A DNA stretch of 64,000 bases from Candidatus Binatia bacterium (GCA_023150935.1 JAKLJW010000003.1:62001-126000); one strand, 5' to 3'. Shown: positions 33,032-42,289, counted from the stretch's first letter. Translations and numbers: made by a program. The notes: a model not told the origin generated them from the letters alone.

Positions 33032-34387
33032 TCAGGCCGAGGTCGTAACGCGCTTACGCCGCGGCAGGACACGTGGGGTCGCAGCACGCACGTGCACCGG
33101 CACGAGGCGCACGCGCGGCGGCCACTCGTACGGTCCCCGTGGACACGCCAAACCGATCTGCCGGAGCACGTTCCAGAGGTAATAGAGCTGCGGGTAGATG
33201 AGCGGTTTGCCGCTGGTCAGCAATGCGGCCGCCACCTGCCGTTCCGGATCCGCCCAGGCCACGATGTTGGTAAAGCCGAGGTGGCCGAAGGCGTGGTCGG
33301 TGTCCGGTCCGTACATGCTGAGCAGCCGTCCGCCGCCGAGCATGAACCCCATGCCGTAGCGCACGGGCACCCCCAGGGTCAGGTCGACCTCGAGATACGA
33401 CTGCTCAAGGGTTGCCCGCCGCACGGTGCGCGGTTGAAAAACCCGCACGCCGTCCAATTCGCCGCCGTTCAGCAGTAGCTGATAGAACTGGCACAGCTCG
33501 TCGGCGGTGGTCACGACGTTGCCCGCCGGGATGATGCCGGTAAGGAACCGCGGGTCGTTAGACAGCTCCGTGCAGGTTTGGAAATCGACGCCGAGCGCGC
33601 GACGCAGCAAACCCGACAGGGGCGGCAGGGGCGGCGGACCGGTGAAGTAGTTGGTCGCGACGCGCCGCAAGTCGCGCGCCGCGGCGCCGTAACTGAAGCA
33701 ACGCCAGCCGAGCGGTTCGACGACCGCTTCGTGCAGCAACCGCCGGATGTCGGCTCCGGTGACCCGGCGCACCACCTCGCCGAGGACGAAACCGCCGGAG
33801 ATGGCGTGGTACGCCAGTCGTGCCCCGGGTCGGGAACTCGGCCGCGCCGCACAGAGGACCTTGACGATGCGCTCGGGCTGGTCGAGCGCATCGAGTTCCA
33901 TGATCTCCGGGGGCAGGTCGGGAATCCCGGCCCGGTGCGTCAGCACGTGCCGGATGGTGATCGTGTGTTTGCCGTGGGCGCGGAATTCCGGGATGTACTC
34001 GCACACCGGATCGTCGAGCCGGATGAGGTTGCGCTCGTCGAGGAGGTGGATGAGCATCGCGGTAATCGACTTGGAGGTCGAGAAGATGGTGAACGGCGTG
34101 TCGGGTCGGGCCAGCACCTGACGCGCGTCGGGGGGATCGCCGGGTCCGTTGCCCGCGGCGTGACCGATCGCCCGATCGAGCAGCACTTCGCCCCGCCGCC
34201 GCACGCAGAGGGCGATGGCCGGGTGAATACCGGTCTGATAGAGCGACTCGACGGCGTTCCAGATCCTCGCCACTGCCGACGGCCTGACTCCGACACTGCG
34301 CGGGTCGACCTCGCGGTCGGCCCGTGCGGTGGTGACAGCAGCGAGATCGGCGGCCACCCGGCACCGCGTCATCAGGGTGAAAGGCAT
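33032..34387 (-). CDS. Serine hydrolase, class C beta-lactamase / esterase fold
   Basis: 451 residues from the ATG at 34387 (a GTG at 34423 would add 12). The active-site SxxK is STSK (Ser103, Lys106), preceded by TPFTIF as in EstB/LACTB-like proteins. A Tyr in AYHAISGGF sits where the YxN motif is expected but reads YHA. A C-terminal HLGF stands for the HxG motif. No signal peptide, so a cytoplasmic esterase or transacylase is more likely than an antibiotic-hydrolysing lactamase. It lies 48 bp after hemG on the same strand. The basic tail is unusual. Confidence 0.8.
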   Translation of the reverse strand: MPFTLMTRCRVAADLAAVTTARADREVDPRSVGVRPSAVARIWNAVESLYQTGIHPAIALCVRRRGEVLLDRAIGHAAGNGPGDPPDARQVLARPDTPFTIFSTSKSITAMLIHLLDERNLIRLDDPVCEYIPEFRAHGKHTITIRHVLTHRAGIPDLPPEIMELDALDQPERIVKVLCAARPSSRPGARLAYHAISGGFVLGEVVRRVTGADIRRLLHEAVVEPLGWRCFSYGAAARDLRRVATNYFTGPPPLPPLSGLLRRALGVDFQTCTELSNDPRFLTGIIPAGNVVTTADELCQFYQLLLNGGELDGVRVFQPRTVRRATLEQSYLEVDLTLGVPVRYGMGFMLGGGRLLSMYGPDTDHAFGHLGFTNIVAWADPERQVAAALLTSGKPLIYPQLYYLWNVLRQIGLACPRGPYEWPPRVRLVPVHVRAATPRVLPRRKRVTTSA

Positions 34388-34435
34388 GGCGGGGACGCTA
34401 CCGCAGGCTGGCGAAAAAGGCACGTGTCGGGGGCA

Positions 34436-35860
34436 TCAACCGGGCAGACCGGCCCACACCCGCTCGGCGGCATCCTCGCCGCCGCGAATGCAGTCGGGGA
34501 TGCCGACGCCGCGATAGGCATTGCCGGCGAGCGCCAGACCCGCGTGCGGCGCGAGTCGTGCGTCGATACGCTGCAGGCGTTCGAGATGGCCGACGTGATA
34601 CTGCGGCATTGCCTGCGGATGCCGGTGAATGCGCGTCAGCAGCGGCTCGCTGGCGATCCCGAGCAGGGCTTCGAGCTCGCGCCGAATACTTGCCGCCATC
34701 GCCCCATCGTCCTGGTGAAATAGCGACTCCTGCAACGCGCCGCCGACGAACGCCCGCAGCAAGACATGGCCGTCCGGCGCCCGCCCCGGATACTTGACGC
34801 TGCTGTATGTACACGCCACCAGCGCGCGCGCCTCGGTCAGCGGCACCACGAAGCCGAAGCCGTCGAGCGGGTTGGGAATTTGCTCGCGGCGGTAGGCCAG
34901 ACTTACGGTCGCCGACGACGCGTACGGAATGCCGCGCAACTCCTCGGCCAGCGCGGGGGCGAAGTCGGCCAGCGCCCGCGCCGTGCCGTGGGCCGGCGTG
35001 GCCATGACGACAGCGTCGGCTTCCAGCGTCGAGCCGTCGGCCAGGACGAGTCGCCAGGGCGAGCCCGGCACCACGGCCCTGATGGGCGTACGCAGCCGCA
35101 CGCCCTGCGGCGGCAGCTTTGCCGCCAGGGCGTCCACCAGCACCTGCATACCGTCGTCTATACTCACAAACAGACTCCAGCGCGCCCCGCTGTTTCCGCG
35201 GCTCGCCGGCGCGCGACGCGCCTGCGACCACATCGCCCAGATCAGACTGCGCCGGGTGCGCTCCATCTCCAGGAAGCGCGGCATCGTGGCCGCCAGACTG
35301 AGCCGGTCGGGATCGGCCGTGTAGATGCCGCCGACCAGCGGCTGGGCGACCCGATCGAGAGCCTCTCGACCGAGCCGCCGCGTAACGAACGATCCGAGGC
35401 TCTCGTCTCCGGCCGCCGGCCGGCGCGGCAACAGCAGGTCGAGGGCCATCCGCAACTTGCCCGGCCAGGTGAACAGCCCCGACCTCACCAGCGGCCAGAA
35501 CTGCGTCGGTGCGAGCAGCAGGAAGCCGTCGGGTAACGGGTGCAGACGACCGTCGTGAACCACGAAGGTTCGCCGCGACTCGTCGTTGGTGCGCACGAGC
35601 CGCGGCCCTAGGCCGATGCGCTCGCACAGACGCAACGCCCAGGGCTTCTCGGAGATGAACGAATCCGGTCCGGCTTCGATGACGAAGCCGTCGACGCATT
35701 CGGTGTCGATCGATCCGCCCAACCGGGGCTGAGCTTCGAGCAACGTGAGGGCGATCGGTTGCCGTCGCTCGCGGCTGATCTCCACGCAACGATGCGCCGC
35801 AGCCAGGCCGGCAACACCGCCGCCGATGACCGCGATACGCGGCACGCGAGGGACGCTCAT
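34436..35860 (-). CDS. hemG: Protoporphyrinogen oxidase (HemY type)
   Basis: Oxidises protoporphyrinogen IX to protoporphyrin IX with FAD and O2. 474 residues from the ATG at 35860, which overlaps the hemH stop (ATGA). The FAD-binding VIGGGVAGLAAAH (11-23), EAQPRLGGSIDT, EAGPDSFI and the C-terminal FAD segment GLALAGNAYRGVGIPDCI identify the oxygen-dependent flavoprotein (often called hemG or hemY), not the small menaquinone-linked enzyme. It completes the hemE-hemH-hemG run. Confidence 0.92.
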   Translation of the reverse strand: MSVPRVPRIAVIGGGVAGLAAAHRCVEISRERRQPIALTLLEAQPRLGGSIDTECVDGFVIEAGPDSFISEKPWALRLCERIGLGPRLVRTNDESRRTFVVHDGRLHPLPDGFLLLAPTQFWPLVRSGLFTWPGKLRMALDLLLPRRPAAGDESLGSFVTRRLGREALDRVAQPLVGGIYTADPDRLSLAATMPRFLEMERTRRSLIWAMWSQARRAPASRGNSGARWSLFVSIDDGMQVLVDALAAKLPPQGVRLRTPIRAVVPGSPWRLVLADGSTLEADAVVMATPAHGTARALADFAPALAEELRGIPYASSATVSLAYRREQIPNPLDGFGFVVPLTEARALVACTYSSVKYPGRAPDGHVLLRAFVGGALQESLFHQDDGAMAASIRRELEALLGIASEPLLTRIHRHPQAMPQYHVGHLERLQRIDARLAPHAGLALAGNAYRGVGIPDCIRGGEDAAERVWAGLPG

Positions 35861-36834
35861 GTCTCCGACCCCGGCGCGGTAGAGGCATCCGCAGCGGCGG
35901 TTGTGCGGCGGACCAGATCGACCAGCATGCGCACGAAGGCCGGGTGCGCGTTCACCGCCGGTACGCGGTGGAAGCCGACTGCCGCCGCTGCGGCCGCCTG
36001 CCGGGCCTCGATGTCGAGGTCGTACAGCACCTCGACGTGATCGCAAACGAAACCGATCGGCACCACGACGACGTCACGCACCCCGGCGCTGGCCTGCGCG
36101 CGTACGACCCCGAGGATGTCCGGCTCCAACCACGGATCGCGCGGATTGCCGCTGCGGCTCTGATACGCGAGTGACCAACGGCTCACGCCCGCATGCCGGG
36201 CGACGAGCGCGGCGGTTTCCTCGAACTGCGCCGCGTACGGCGCCGATGCCGCCATCGACACGGGAATGCTGTGCGCCGTGAAGACGACTGCCGCGGCCGC
36301 CACGCGGGCCGCGGGTACAGCCTCCAGCGTCCGGGAAAGGTTGTCCGCCATGGCTTCGACGAACAACGGATGTGTGTTCCAGCCGGCGGCATAATCGAGT
36401 TGCGGCGCGGCATCGCCGACCTCGTGGCGCGCGGCCGCGGCGTCGCGCATGTAACGCGCCCAACTCGCGTCGCACTGCAACGGCGAGAGGATTATCCCGA
36501 CGGCGCGCCGGATGCCGTCGCCGGCCATCCGAGCCAGAGTTTCCCGGAGATACGGATTCCAGTTGCGCATGCCGACGTAAACGGGAAGGGCCAGCCCATC
36601 GGTGCGCAGTGCGGCGGCCAGGGCGTCTGCCTGCCGGAAGGTGAGGTCGTTCAACGGCGAGCGGCCACCGATGAGCGCATAGTGCCCGACGACCGACTCG
36701 AGACGCTCCGGAGGTACAGGCCGCCCCCCGAGCACGTTCGCGATGAACGGCCGCACGTCATCCATGCACGTCGGTCCGCCAAAGGCGATGAGCAGGACGG
36801 CATCGAAAGCGGCGGCGGGAGGCTGGCGGTTCAT
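35857..36834 (-). CDS. hemH: Ferrochelatase
   Basis: Inserts ferrous iron into the porphyrin to make protoheme (or acts on coproporphyrin in some lineages). 325 residues, typical length. LIAFGGPTCMDDVRPF at the N-terminus, the metal-site His in FTAHSIP, YQSRSGNPRDPWLEPD and the Glu of IGFVCDHVEVLYDLD are present. It precedes hemG with a 4-nt overlap. HemG acting on protoporphyrinogen suggests the classical protoporphyrin route. Confidence 0.94.
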   Translation of the reverse strand: MNRQPPAAAFDAVLLIAFGGPTCMDDVRPFIANVLGGRPVPPERLESVVGHYALIGGRSPLNDLTFRQADALAAALRTDGLALPVYVGMRNWNPYLRETLARMAGDGIRRAVGIILSPLQCDASWARYMRDAAAARHEVGDAAPQLDYAAGWNTHPLFVEAMADNLSRTLEAVPAARVAAAAVVFTAHSIPVSMAASAPYAAQFEETAALVARHAGVSRWSLAYQSRSGNPRDPWLEPDILGVVRAQASAGVRDVVVVPIGFVCDHVEVLYDLDIEARQAAAAAAVGFHRVPAVNAHPAFVRMLVDLVRRTTAAADASTAPGSET

Positions 36835-36929
36835 GCGGACAGGGCGGCGGATTCCGGGGGCTCACGTCCGGGGTCCGAGGCGCGAGGGCCGCCGCCGCGA
36901 AAGACGACGGCCGATCGACGCGCGGCGAC

Positions 36930-37970
36930 TCACGAACCCGCGGCTCCCTTCTTTCCGCTCATTTCGTGGACCATATCGACCAGTGCAATGACCTGGTCGA
37001 CCGGGGTACCGGGGAGGATACCGTGACCGAGGTTGAAGATGTGGCCGTGGCGGCCGCGAGCCCGCTCGAGTACGCGGACAGCACGGTCGCGCAGCTCGTG
37101 GAGCGGAGCGAACAGGGCGAGCGGATCGAGATTGCCCTGAACGGCCACATCGGTACCGAGGCGATCCCAGGCGCTGGCGAGATCGACCCGCCAGTCGACG
37201 CCGATGACATCGCCGCCGGCGCGGCGCATCAACTCCAGTAGGCCAGAGGTGCCGGTACCGAAGTGGATCGCGGGTACGCCCGGGGTTAGAGCGCCGAACA
37301 GTCGCTGCATGTGCGGCAGCACGTAACGTTCGTAGTCGTCGGGAGCCAGGCAGCCGACCCAACTGTCGAAGAGCTGCACCGCCTCGGCACCGGCCGCGAT
37401 CTGCGCATTGAGGTAACCGGCCACGGCGCCGACGAGACGGCGCATCAGCGTGTGCCACGACTCGGGCGCCCCGTACATGAGGGTCTTGGTGTGAACGTAG
37501 TTGCGCGAACCGCCGCCCTCGATGACGTAAGACGCCAACGTGAACGGGGCGCCCGCGAAGCCGATCAGCGGCACCTTCAGGGCGGCCCGAGCGGCGCGGA
37601 CCGCGTCGTAGACGAAAGGGACCGCGGCGGCGGCGTCCACCGCCGGCAAACGGTCGATGTCCGCGGGCGTGCGCACGGGGTTGTGCAGCACCGGCCCATC
37701 GTTTTTCGAGTACTCGAGGCCGACGCCGAAAGGCTCGAGGATGAGCAGGATGTCGGCAAAGACGATCGCCGCGTCCACCCCGAGCCGTTCTGCCGCCGTG
37801 ACCGTCACCTCGGCGGCGGCAGCCGGATCCTTGCAGAGATCGAGAAAGCCGAAGCGCGAACGCACGGCGCGGTACTCGGGCATGTACCGGCCCGCCTGGC
37901 GCATCAACCAGATCGGCGTAAACGGTGTCGGTTCGCGCCGGCAGGCGCGGAGGAACGGCGCGTCGCTCAA
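36930..37970 (-). CDS. hemE: Uroporphyrinogen decarboxylase
   Basis: Decarboxylates uroporphyrinogen III to coproporphyrinogen III. 346 residues with the signature PIWLMRQAGRYMPEYR (residues 19-34), catalytic aspartate in DAAIVFADIL, FAGAPFTLASYVIEGG and the C-terminal FNLGHGILPGTP. It begins the late-heme run; hemH follows after 95 bp. The coproporphyrinogen oxidase step is not in this window. Confidence 0.96.
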   Translation of the reverse strand: MSDAPFLRACRREPTPFTPIWLMRQAGRYMPEYRAVRSRFGFLDLCKDPAAAAEVTVTAAERLGVDAAIVFADILLILEPFGVGLEYSKNDGPVLHNPVRTPADIDRLPAVDAAAAVPFVYDAVRAARAALKVPLIGFAGAPFTLASYVIEGGGSRNYVHTKTLMYGAPESWHTLMRRLVGAVAGYLNAQIAAGAEAVQLFDSWVGCLAPDDYERYVLPHMQRLFGALTPGVPAIHFGTGTSGLLELMRRAGGDVIGVDWRVDLASAWDRLGTDVAVQGNLDPLALFAPLHELRDRAVRVLERARGRHGHIFNLGHGILPGTPVDQVIALVDMVHEMSGKKGAAGS

Positions 37971-38019
37971 GATACTCCTAGCTACGTTGGCGCCCAGGAC
38001 GGGTCAAGGTACCGCGCGG

Positions 38020-39186
38020 TCATTCGGTCACGGTTGCCATGACCGCGCCGGTCGGCGCGTCGATGAAGTCGATGCGGGCACTGGCGGTCACGCCGTGCGC
38101 GGCCTTCTTCTCGCGCAATCGGCCTTGCATGCGCTCGACGAACGTCGTGTGCATCGCCTCGCCCATCCGGTCCATCGGGAAGTTGGCGACCAGTACCCGG
38201 ACCGTCAGCGGATCCGGCCATTCTATGCTCTGCACCTTCGGTCCGAGCACGGGGTTCTCGCGGAAGAGCCGCTCCGTGTCGGCCTGGAAGCTCAGGGGCC
38301 CCGCGGCGGTCGGCGCGGCGGGCGCCCCCGCCGCCGTTGGCGGCGCCGCCTTCAGCCGGGCAATCGCCTCGGTCACCTGCTGACGGGTGCTTTCGTCGGG
38401 GGCCAGGGCCTGCGCCCGCTCGAGGGCGGCGACGACTCGCAACGGTTCGCCGGCGGCCCGGTAGGCAAGGGCAAGATTGAACTGCGCCTGGAAGAAACCG
38501 GGGTGCGCTTTGAGCACGGCCTCGTAAGTGTCGATGGCTTCCCGGGTTCGCCCGGCGGTGAGATACATCGTCCCGAGATCGGTGCGCACGTCGCGGTCGT
38601 CGGGCCGCGCTGCGAGCACGCGTTCGTAGTAGCCGATCGCCGCTTCCGGTTGCTGCCGATCGAAGGCGACATTCCCAAGGCCGCGCAGGGCGTCGAGATC
38701 GTCGGGCTGGTGCGCCAGTACGTGTTTATATGTTGTCTCGGCGGCGCCCAGGTAGGTGGGATCGACGAGCCCGGCGCGGTACTGCACTTCGCCAAGCTGC
38801 TTCCACAGGGCGACGTCCGCAGGGGCGGCGGCAGCCCGCTCCGACAGACCGCGAATCGCGTCGCGGACGTCGTCCGGGATCTGCAACGGCGGGTGTCCGC
38901 TCGGCAGTTGCTGTTCGCCGGCCGCAGTATCGGACGTGCCGGCCAGCGGTCCGCCACGGCCGGGCAAGCGCGGCTGCGGCCGCGGCGACATGCGGCCCGC
39001 GACCACGGCGCCACCACCCACCAGCAGCACGACGAGCGTGACCGTGAGCGGTGCGGTGCGTGCCGAGGGCCAGCGCCGGCGGAAACCGCGTTGCACCGCA
39101 CCGTCGGCCGCCTGCCCGCAGGCAACGCAGAAACGCGCCCCGATGACCAACGCTTTCCCGCAGTGAGTACAGAACCGCTTCGCCAT
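38020..39186 (-). CDS. Membrane-anchored zinc-ribbon TPR protein
   Basis: 388 residues. A double CxxC zinc ribbon (FCTHCGK...FCVACG, residues 6-24) is followed by one membrane helix (about 47-65, LTVTLVVLLVGGGAVVAG), a Pro-rich linker, at least four TPR units (about 120-270, with LKQLGEVQYRAGL, ALRGLGNVAFDR, DLGTMYLTAGRTREAIDTYE, QFNLALAYRAAGEP) and an Ala/Pro linker. The C-terminal ~90 residues (VLVANFPMDRMGEAMHTTF) match nothing known to me. It sits 49 bp upstream of hemE. TPRs suggest a scaffold for protein assembly. Confidence 0.75.
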   Translation of the reverse strand: MAKRFCTHCGKALVIGARFCVACGQAADGAVQRGFRRRWPSARTAPLTVTLVVLLVGGGAVVAGRMSPRPQPRLPGRGGPLAGTSDTAAGEQQLPSGHPPLQIPDDVRDAIRGLSERAAAAPADVALWKQLGEVQYRAGLVDPTYLGAAETTYKHVLAHQPDDLDALRGLGNVAFDRQQPEAAIGYYERVLAARPDDRDVRTDLGTMYLTAGRTREAIDTYEAVLKAHPGFFQAQFNLALAYRAAGEPLRVVAALERAQALAPDESTRQQVTEAIARLKAAPPTAAGAPAAPTAAGPLSFQADTERLFRENPVLGPKVQSIEWPDPLTVRVLVANFPMDRMGEAMHTTFVERMQGRLREKKAAHGVTASARIDFIDAPTGAVMATVTE

Positions 39187-39709
39187 GCCTGCTCACAAAG
39201 TCGTCGCGCGGAGGACCTTATTCGTCGTCAGGGAGAGCTTCGCTCGTCGTACGAGGTTCGTCGTTCGTCATCGTCCGGCGGCCAGGCTGCGTAACGGCTG
39301 CACACCGTAACAACCCGCCCTCCCCCCGCCAAGCCCCCACGGTCCCAAGGCCCCCAATTCCTCGACTCCTCTTCCGGAAATTGGGGGGGGGCGGGAACCG
39401 GGGACGGGCAAGCGCAATGGCGGGCAACCATCGGGGTCGGCGTCGGTATCGGCATCGGTATCGGTCCGATTCCCTCGACCCCGATAGCGATTCCGACCCC
39501 GACCCCACAGAGGGGACCGCGTCTTCATCGTCTCGAGATGACCGCCAGGTCGTGTGCACGCTCGCCTCTCCACCGCCGCGAGGTACTCCGTGCGGCTCGA
39601 ATTTTGTCGCCCGCTTCTCGTCTGCGACTATGGTTGCTGTGCTTTGTCGCTTGATCGGCTATAGACGGTCGGGGCGTCTGCGGACGCGTCTGACGAAGGA
39701 GGATTCGTG
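39187..39709. repeat. Spacer with a second GATCGG-type inverted repeat
   Basis: 39433-39464 (GGGGTCGGCGTCGGTATCGG...) and 39481-39506 (CCGATAGCGATTCCGACC...) form an imperfect inverted repeat related to 30801-30873. The rest of the 520-bp divergent spacer between the TPR gene and the lipoprotein gene holds no gene. The strong ribosome site AAGGAGG of the lipoprotein is at 39696-39702. Confidence 0.6.
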
Positions 39710-40294
39710 ATGCGTACGTTGGCCGTTGCCGGAACCGGGGTACTCCTGGCCGCTGTCCTCTTCGCGTCCTGTACGTGCCGAAATCAAAACCCGCCGCCAC
39801 CCACGACCGCACCGGCCGGCGTGCCGGAGCGCAAGAGCGGATTTCAGGCGGGAGGCGCCAGCGCGAGCGCCACGGCGACGGTTGCCGGACGAACGGCGGC
39901 CACGCCGACTGCGCCGGCGGCGGCGGTCGCCAAGACGCCCACGGCGGAGCCCGTGGCGCTGCCTTCGAACTTCCCGTCCGATGTACCCGTGTTCAAGGAT
40001 GCGCAGGTAACCCAGGTTCAAAGCCTCGCCAACGACGCCAACAACGTCCTGTTCAGCACCACCGGCAAGGTCGATGAAGTCTTCGCGTTCTACCAGGACA
40101 AGATGGCGCAGTCGGGCTTCAAGGTGACGCAGCAGATCTCGCGTCCGAATTATGGCTTTGCGACCTACAAGAAGGGATCGCTGATCGCCAATGTGACGAT
40201 CGCCGAAGACGCCCGTAACCCCGGCCAGCAGATCATTGCGATCATGTACGAGGAGGAAAAGCCGGTAGAGTGGGGCGACGAGGGCGAGGACTGA
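39710..40294 (+). CDS. Putative lipoprotein
   Basis: 194 residues from the ATG at 39710, 7 nt after AGGAGG (a GTG at 39707 is too close). The lipoprotein signal is clear: MRTLAVAGTGVLLAAVLF then lipobox ASC, cysteine 22 being lipidated. A Thr/Ala/Pro-rich linker runs to about residue 85, then a compact ~100-residue domain (FPSDVPVFKDAQVTQVQSL, VDEVFAFYQDKMAQSGFKV, GSLIANVTIAED) of a type seen in small periplasmic beta-alpha domains. Function unknown. Confidence 0.75.
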   Translation: MRTLAVAGTGVLLAAVLFASCTCRNQNPPPPTTAPAGVPERKSGFQAGGASASATATVAGRTAATPTAPAAAVAKTPTAEPVALPSNFPSDVPVFKDAQVTQVQSLANDANNVLFSTTGKVDEVFAFYQDKMAQSGFKVTQQISRPNYGFATYKKGSLIANVTIAEDARNPGQQIIAIMYEEEKPVEWGDEGED

Positions 40295-40302
40295 CGCCGG
40301 GC

Positions 40303-40457
40303 GGCGCCGAGAGGCGCCGCGCGTCGGCTTCGCCCGCGCCTGCGCCGCCGCCGGCCTGCAAGTCGAAGCCCAAGAGATGCGCGAACCCGACGACGAGGGG
40401 CGCAACGTCCCGGTGCGGGTACACGTGGTGCGGCGCCGGTCCGACCCCCTTGCAATA
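40303..40457 (+). other. Gene-like fragment without a start
   Basis: One plus-strand frame reads PRVGFARACAAAGLQVEAQE and then REPDDEGRNVPVRVHVVRRR, ordinary protein-like composition quite unlike the Arg/Pro shadows nearby, but there is no start codon or ribosome site and it runs into the TetR promoter. It may be the 3' end of a lost gene. Weak. Confidence 0.25.
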
Positions 40458-40490
40458 GCGTGTACACGCGCATACTGAACGTTCAGTATG
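40450..40490 (+). promoter_or_regulatory. TetR operator/promoter: 20-bp perfect palindrome over the tetR start codon
   Basis: 40471-40490 is CATACTGAACGTTCAGTATG, a perfect dyad whose last three bases are the ATG of the TetR gene. A second perfect 12-bp palindrome, GCGTGTACACGC, lies at 40458-40469. TTGCAA at 40450 and CATACT at 40471 could serve as -35 and -10 with a short 15-bp spacer, giving an almost leaderless mRNA. Binding here would block both transcription and its own start, as expected for autorepression. Confidence 0.75.
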
Positions 40491-41162
40491 CAGGTTCCGG
40501 CTCGGCCCGGACGTGCCGTCGATGCACGCCGGGACCTTATGGACGTCGCTATCGATTGTTTCGCCCGCTACGGGTATCAGCCGACGTCGATTGCGCGGAT
40601 CGCTCGCGCCGCCGGGGTCACCAAAGGCGCTCTGTACTACCATTTCACCGACAAGGAAGAGCTGCTGTTCGAGGCCGTCCTGAACCGCATCGGCCAATTC
40701 GAGCACCGCGTCAGCGCCGATCTCACTCCCGTCACCGACCCGGTCGCCGCGCTCCGCCAGTTGGCGCGCATCTGCGTCGACCACGCCACCAAGTCCAACC
40801 ACCGCCGCCTCATCGTCACCGTCATGGTGGAGGCGTTCGACACCAACCCGCGCCTGGCCGCCGAGTTTCAGGCAATGATGCACCGCTTCCGCAAGTTCGT
40901 GAGCGGCATCATCGAGTTCGGGCAGGAACGCGGGACCTTCGGTCCGCGGGTCGACCCCGTTACGGCCGCCGCCGTCTGGACGGGGGCCGTCATGGGGGCC
41001 GAGATCCAGTTCTACCAGGACGGGGCGGCCTTCGATCTCGCCGCCACCGTCGACGCTTTTGTCGAGCAGTACATCGCCTGGCTGACGGGTGCGCCGCCGC
41101 GCGGCGCCACCCGGGCACCCTCCGGAGGAGCGCGCCGCCGGGTCACAGCAAGGAGGAAGTAA
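40488..41162 (+). CDS. TetR-family transcriptional regulator
   Basis: 224 residues. The helix-turn-helix is YQPTSIARIARAAGVTKGALYYHF (about 30-53), shown here as TSIARIARAAGVTKGALYYHF in part, preceded by the helix MDVAIDCFARYG. The C-terminal ligand domain is of the TetR_C type with a conserved-looking FDTNPRLAAEFQAMMHRF. Its stop codon overlaps the next start (TAATG), so it is co-transcribed with two acyl-CoA dehydrogenases. The likely ligand is an acyl-CoA or fatty acid, by context. The unusual feature is the operator lying on its start codon. Confidence 0.88.
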   Translation: MQVPARPGRAVDARRDLMDVAIDCFARYGYQPTSIARIARAAGVTKGALYYHFTDKEELLFEAVLNRIGQFEHRVSADLTPVTDPVAALRQLARICVDHATKSNHRRLIVTVMVEAFDTNPRLAAEFQAMMHRFRKFVSGIIEFGQERGTFGPRVDPVTAAAVWTGAVMGAEIQFYQDGAAFDLAATVDAFVEQYIAWLTGAPPRGATRAPSGGARRRVTARRK

Positions 41163-42256
41163 TGGTCAGTTTCCAACCCAGCGAAGAGCAGCAACTCATT
41201 CGCGACACCATCGCCAGTTTCGCGCACGAGCAGATCCGTCCGCACGCCCGCGACGCCGACGAAAATGGCGCCGTGCCTGCCGCTATCGTGCAACAGGGCT
41301 GGGAACTCGGCCTCGTCCAGAGCTCCATTCCCGAGGCTCACGGCGGCCACGGCGACACTCGATCCGCGGTCACCGGCGCGCTCATCGCCGAAGAGCTGGC
41401 CTGGGGAGACCTCGCCGTCGCCATGCACCTGCTGACCCCGCGGCTGGCGGTGTGGCCCGTGCTCATGCTGGGTTCGGCGGAGCAACAAACAAGCGTTCTC
41501 GGTGCGTACACCGGCAACAGCTTCCGCACCGGCACGGCCGCGGTCATGGAGCCGCGCTTCGACTTCGACGCCACCGAGCCGGCCACCACCGCCCACCGGA
41601 GCAATGGCGGCTACGTTCTCGACGGAACCAAGTGTTACGTGCCGCTGGCCGATCAGGCCGATCGTATCGTCGTCACTGCCCGGACCGACGGCGGCGGCGT
41701 GGGCGCGTTCATCGTCGACCGCGACACGCCGGGCCTGACCATCGGAGAGCGCGAGCAGCACATGGGCATCAAGGCCCTGGCGACGTACACACTCACGCTC
41801 GAGAGCTGCCGCGTACCGGCGGCTCATCGCCTCGGCGGCGACGATGCCAACGTCCTCGCGCTGGCCAATCACTGGCGCGTCGGCCTCGCGGCCATGGCCG
41901 TGGGCGTCGCCCGGGCGGCATTCGAATACGCCCGCGACTACGCCAGGGAGCGGCACGCCTTCGGCATGGCCATTGCCCGCAAGCAGGCGATCGCCTTCAT
42001 GCTGGCCGAGATGGCCATCGAAATCGACGCCGCCCGGCTGCTCGCCTGGGAGGCCGCCTGGCGCATCGACCGCGGCCTCGATGCCACCCGCGAGGCCTAT
42101 CTGGCCAAGAACTACGCCGCCAACGTTGCGTTGAAGGTTACCGATAACGCCGTGCAGATCCTCGGCGGCCACGGCTACATCCGCGAACATCCCGTGGAGA
42201 TGTGGCTCCGCAACGGCCGCGGCTTCGTCACGTTCGAAGGTCTCGTAATGCTCTGA
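41162..42256 (+). CDS. Acyl-CoA dehydrogenase, first of a pair
   Basis: 364 residues, FAD enzyme of fatty-acid or acyl-CoA oxidation. An AAGGAGG site precedes the ATG. The N-terminal helical domain (FQPSEEQQLIRDTIASFAHE), middle beta domain with GTAAVMEPRFDFD and TKCYVPLADQADR, and C-terminal helices with YARERHAFGMAI and QILGGHGYIREHPVE are in order. The protein ends at VTFEGLVML: the FEG matches the catalytic-Glu segment (usual YEGTxxI), but the ~15-25 residues that normally follow are missing. TKCYVP lacks the usual W-I-T/S loop, so substrate choice may be unusual. Confidence 0.85.
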   Translation: MVSFQPSEEQQLIRDTIASFAHEQIRPHARDADENGAVPAAIVQQGWELGLVQSSIPEAHGGHGDTRSAVTGALIAEELAWGDLAVAMHLLTPRLAVWPVLMLGSAEQQTSVLGAYTGNSFRTGTAAVMEPRFDFDATEPATTAHRSNGGYVLDGTKCYVPLADQADRIVVTARTDGGGVGAFIVDRDTPGLTIGEREQHMGIKALATYTLTLESCRVPAAHRLGGDDANVLALANHWRVGLAAMAVGVARAAFEYARDYARERHAFGMAIARKQAIAFMLAEMAIEIDAARLLAWEAAWRIDRGLDATREAYLAKNYAANVALKVTDNAVQILGGHGYIREHPVEMWLRNGRGFVTFEGLVML

Positions 42257-42289
42257 GGCGTCCGGGCGCCCGTAGGAAGGAGATTCGCA

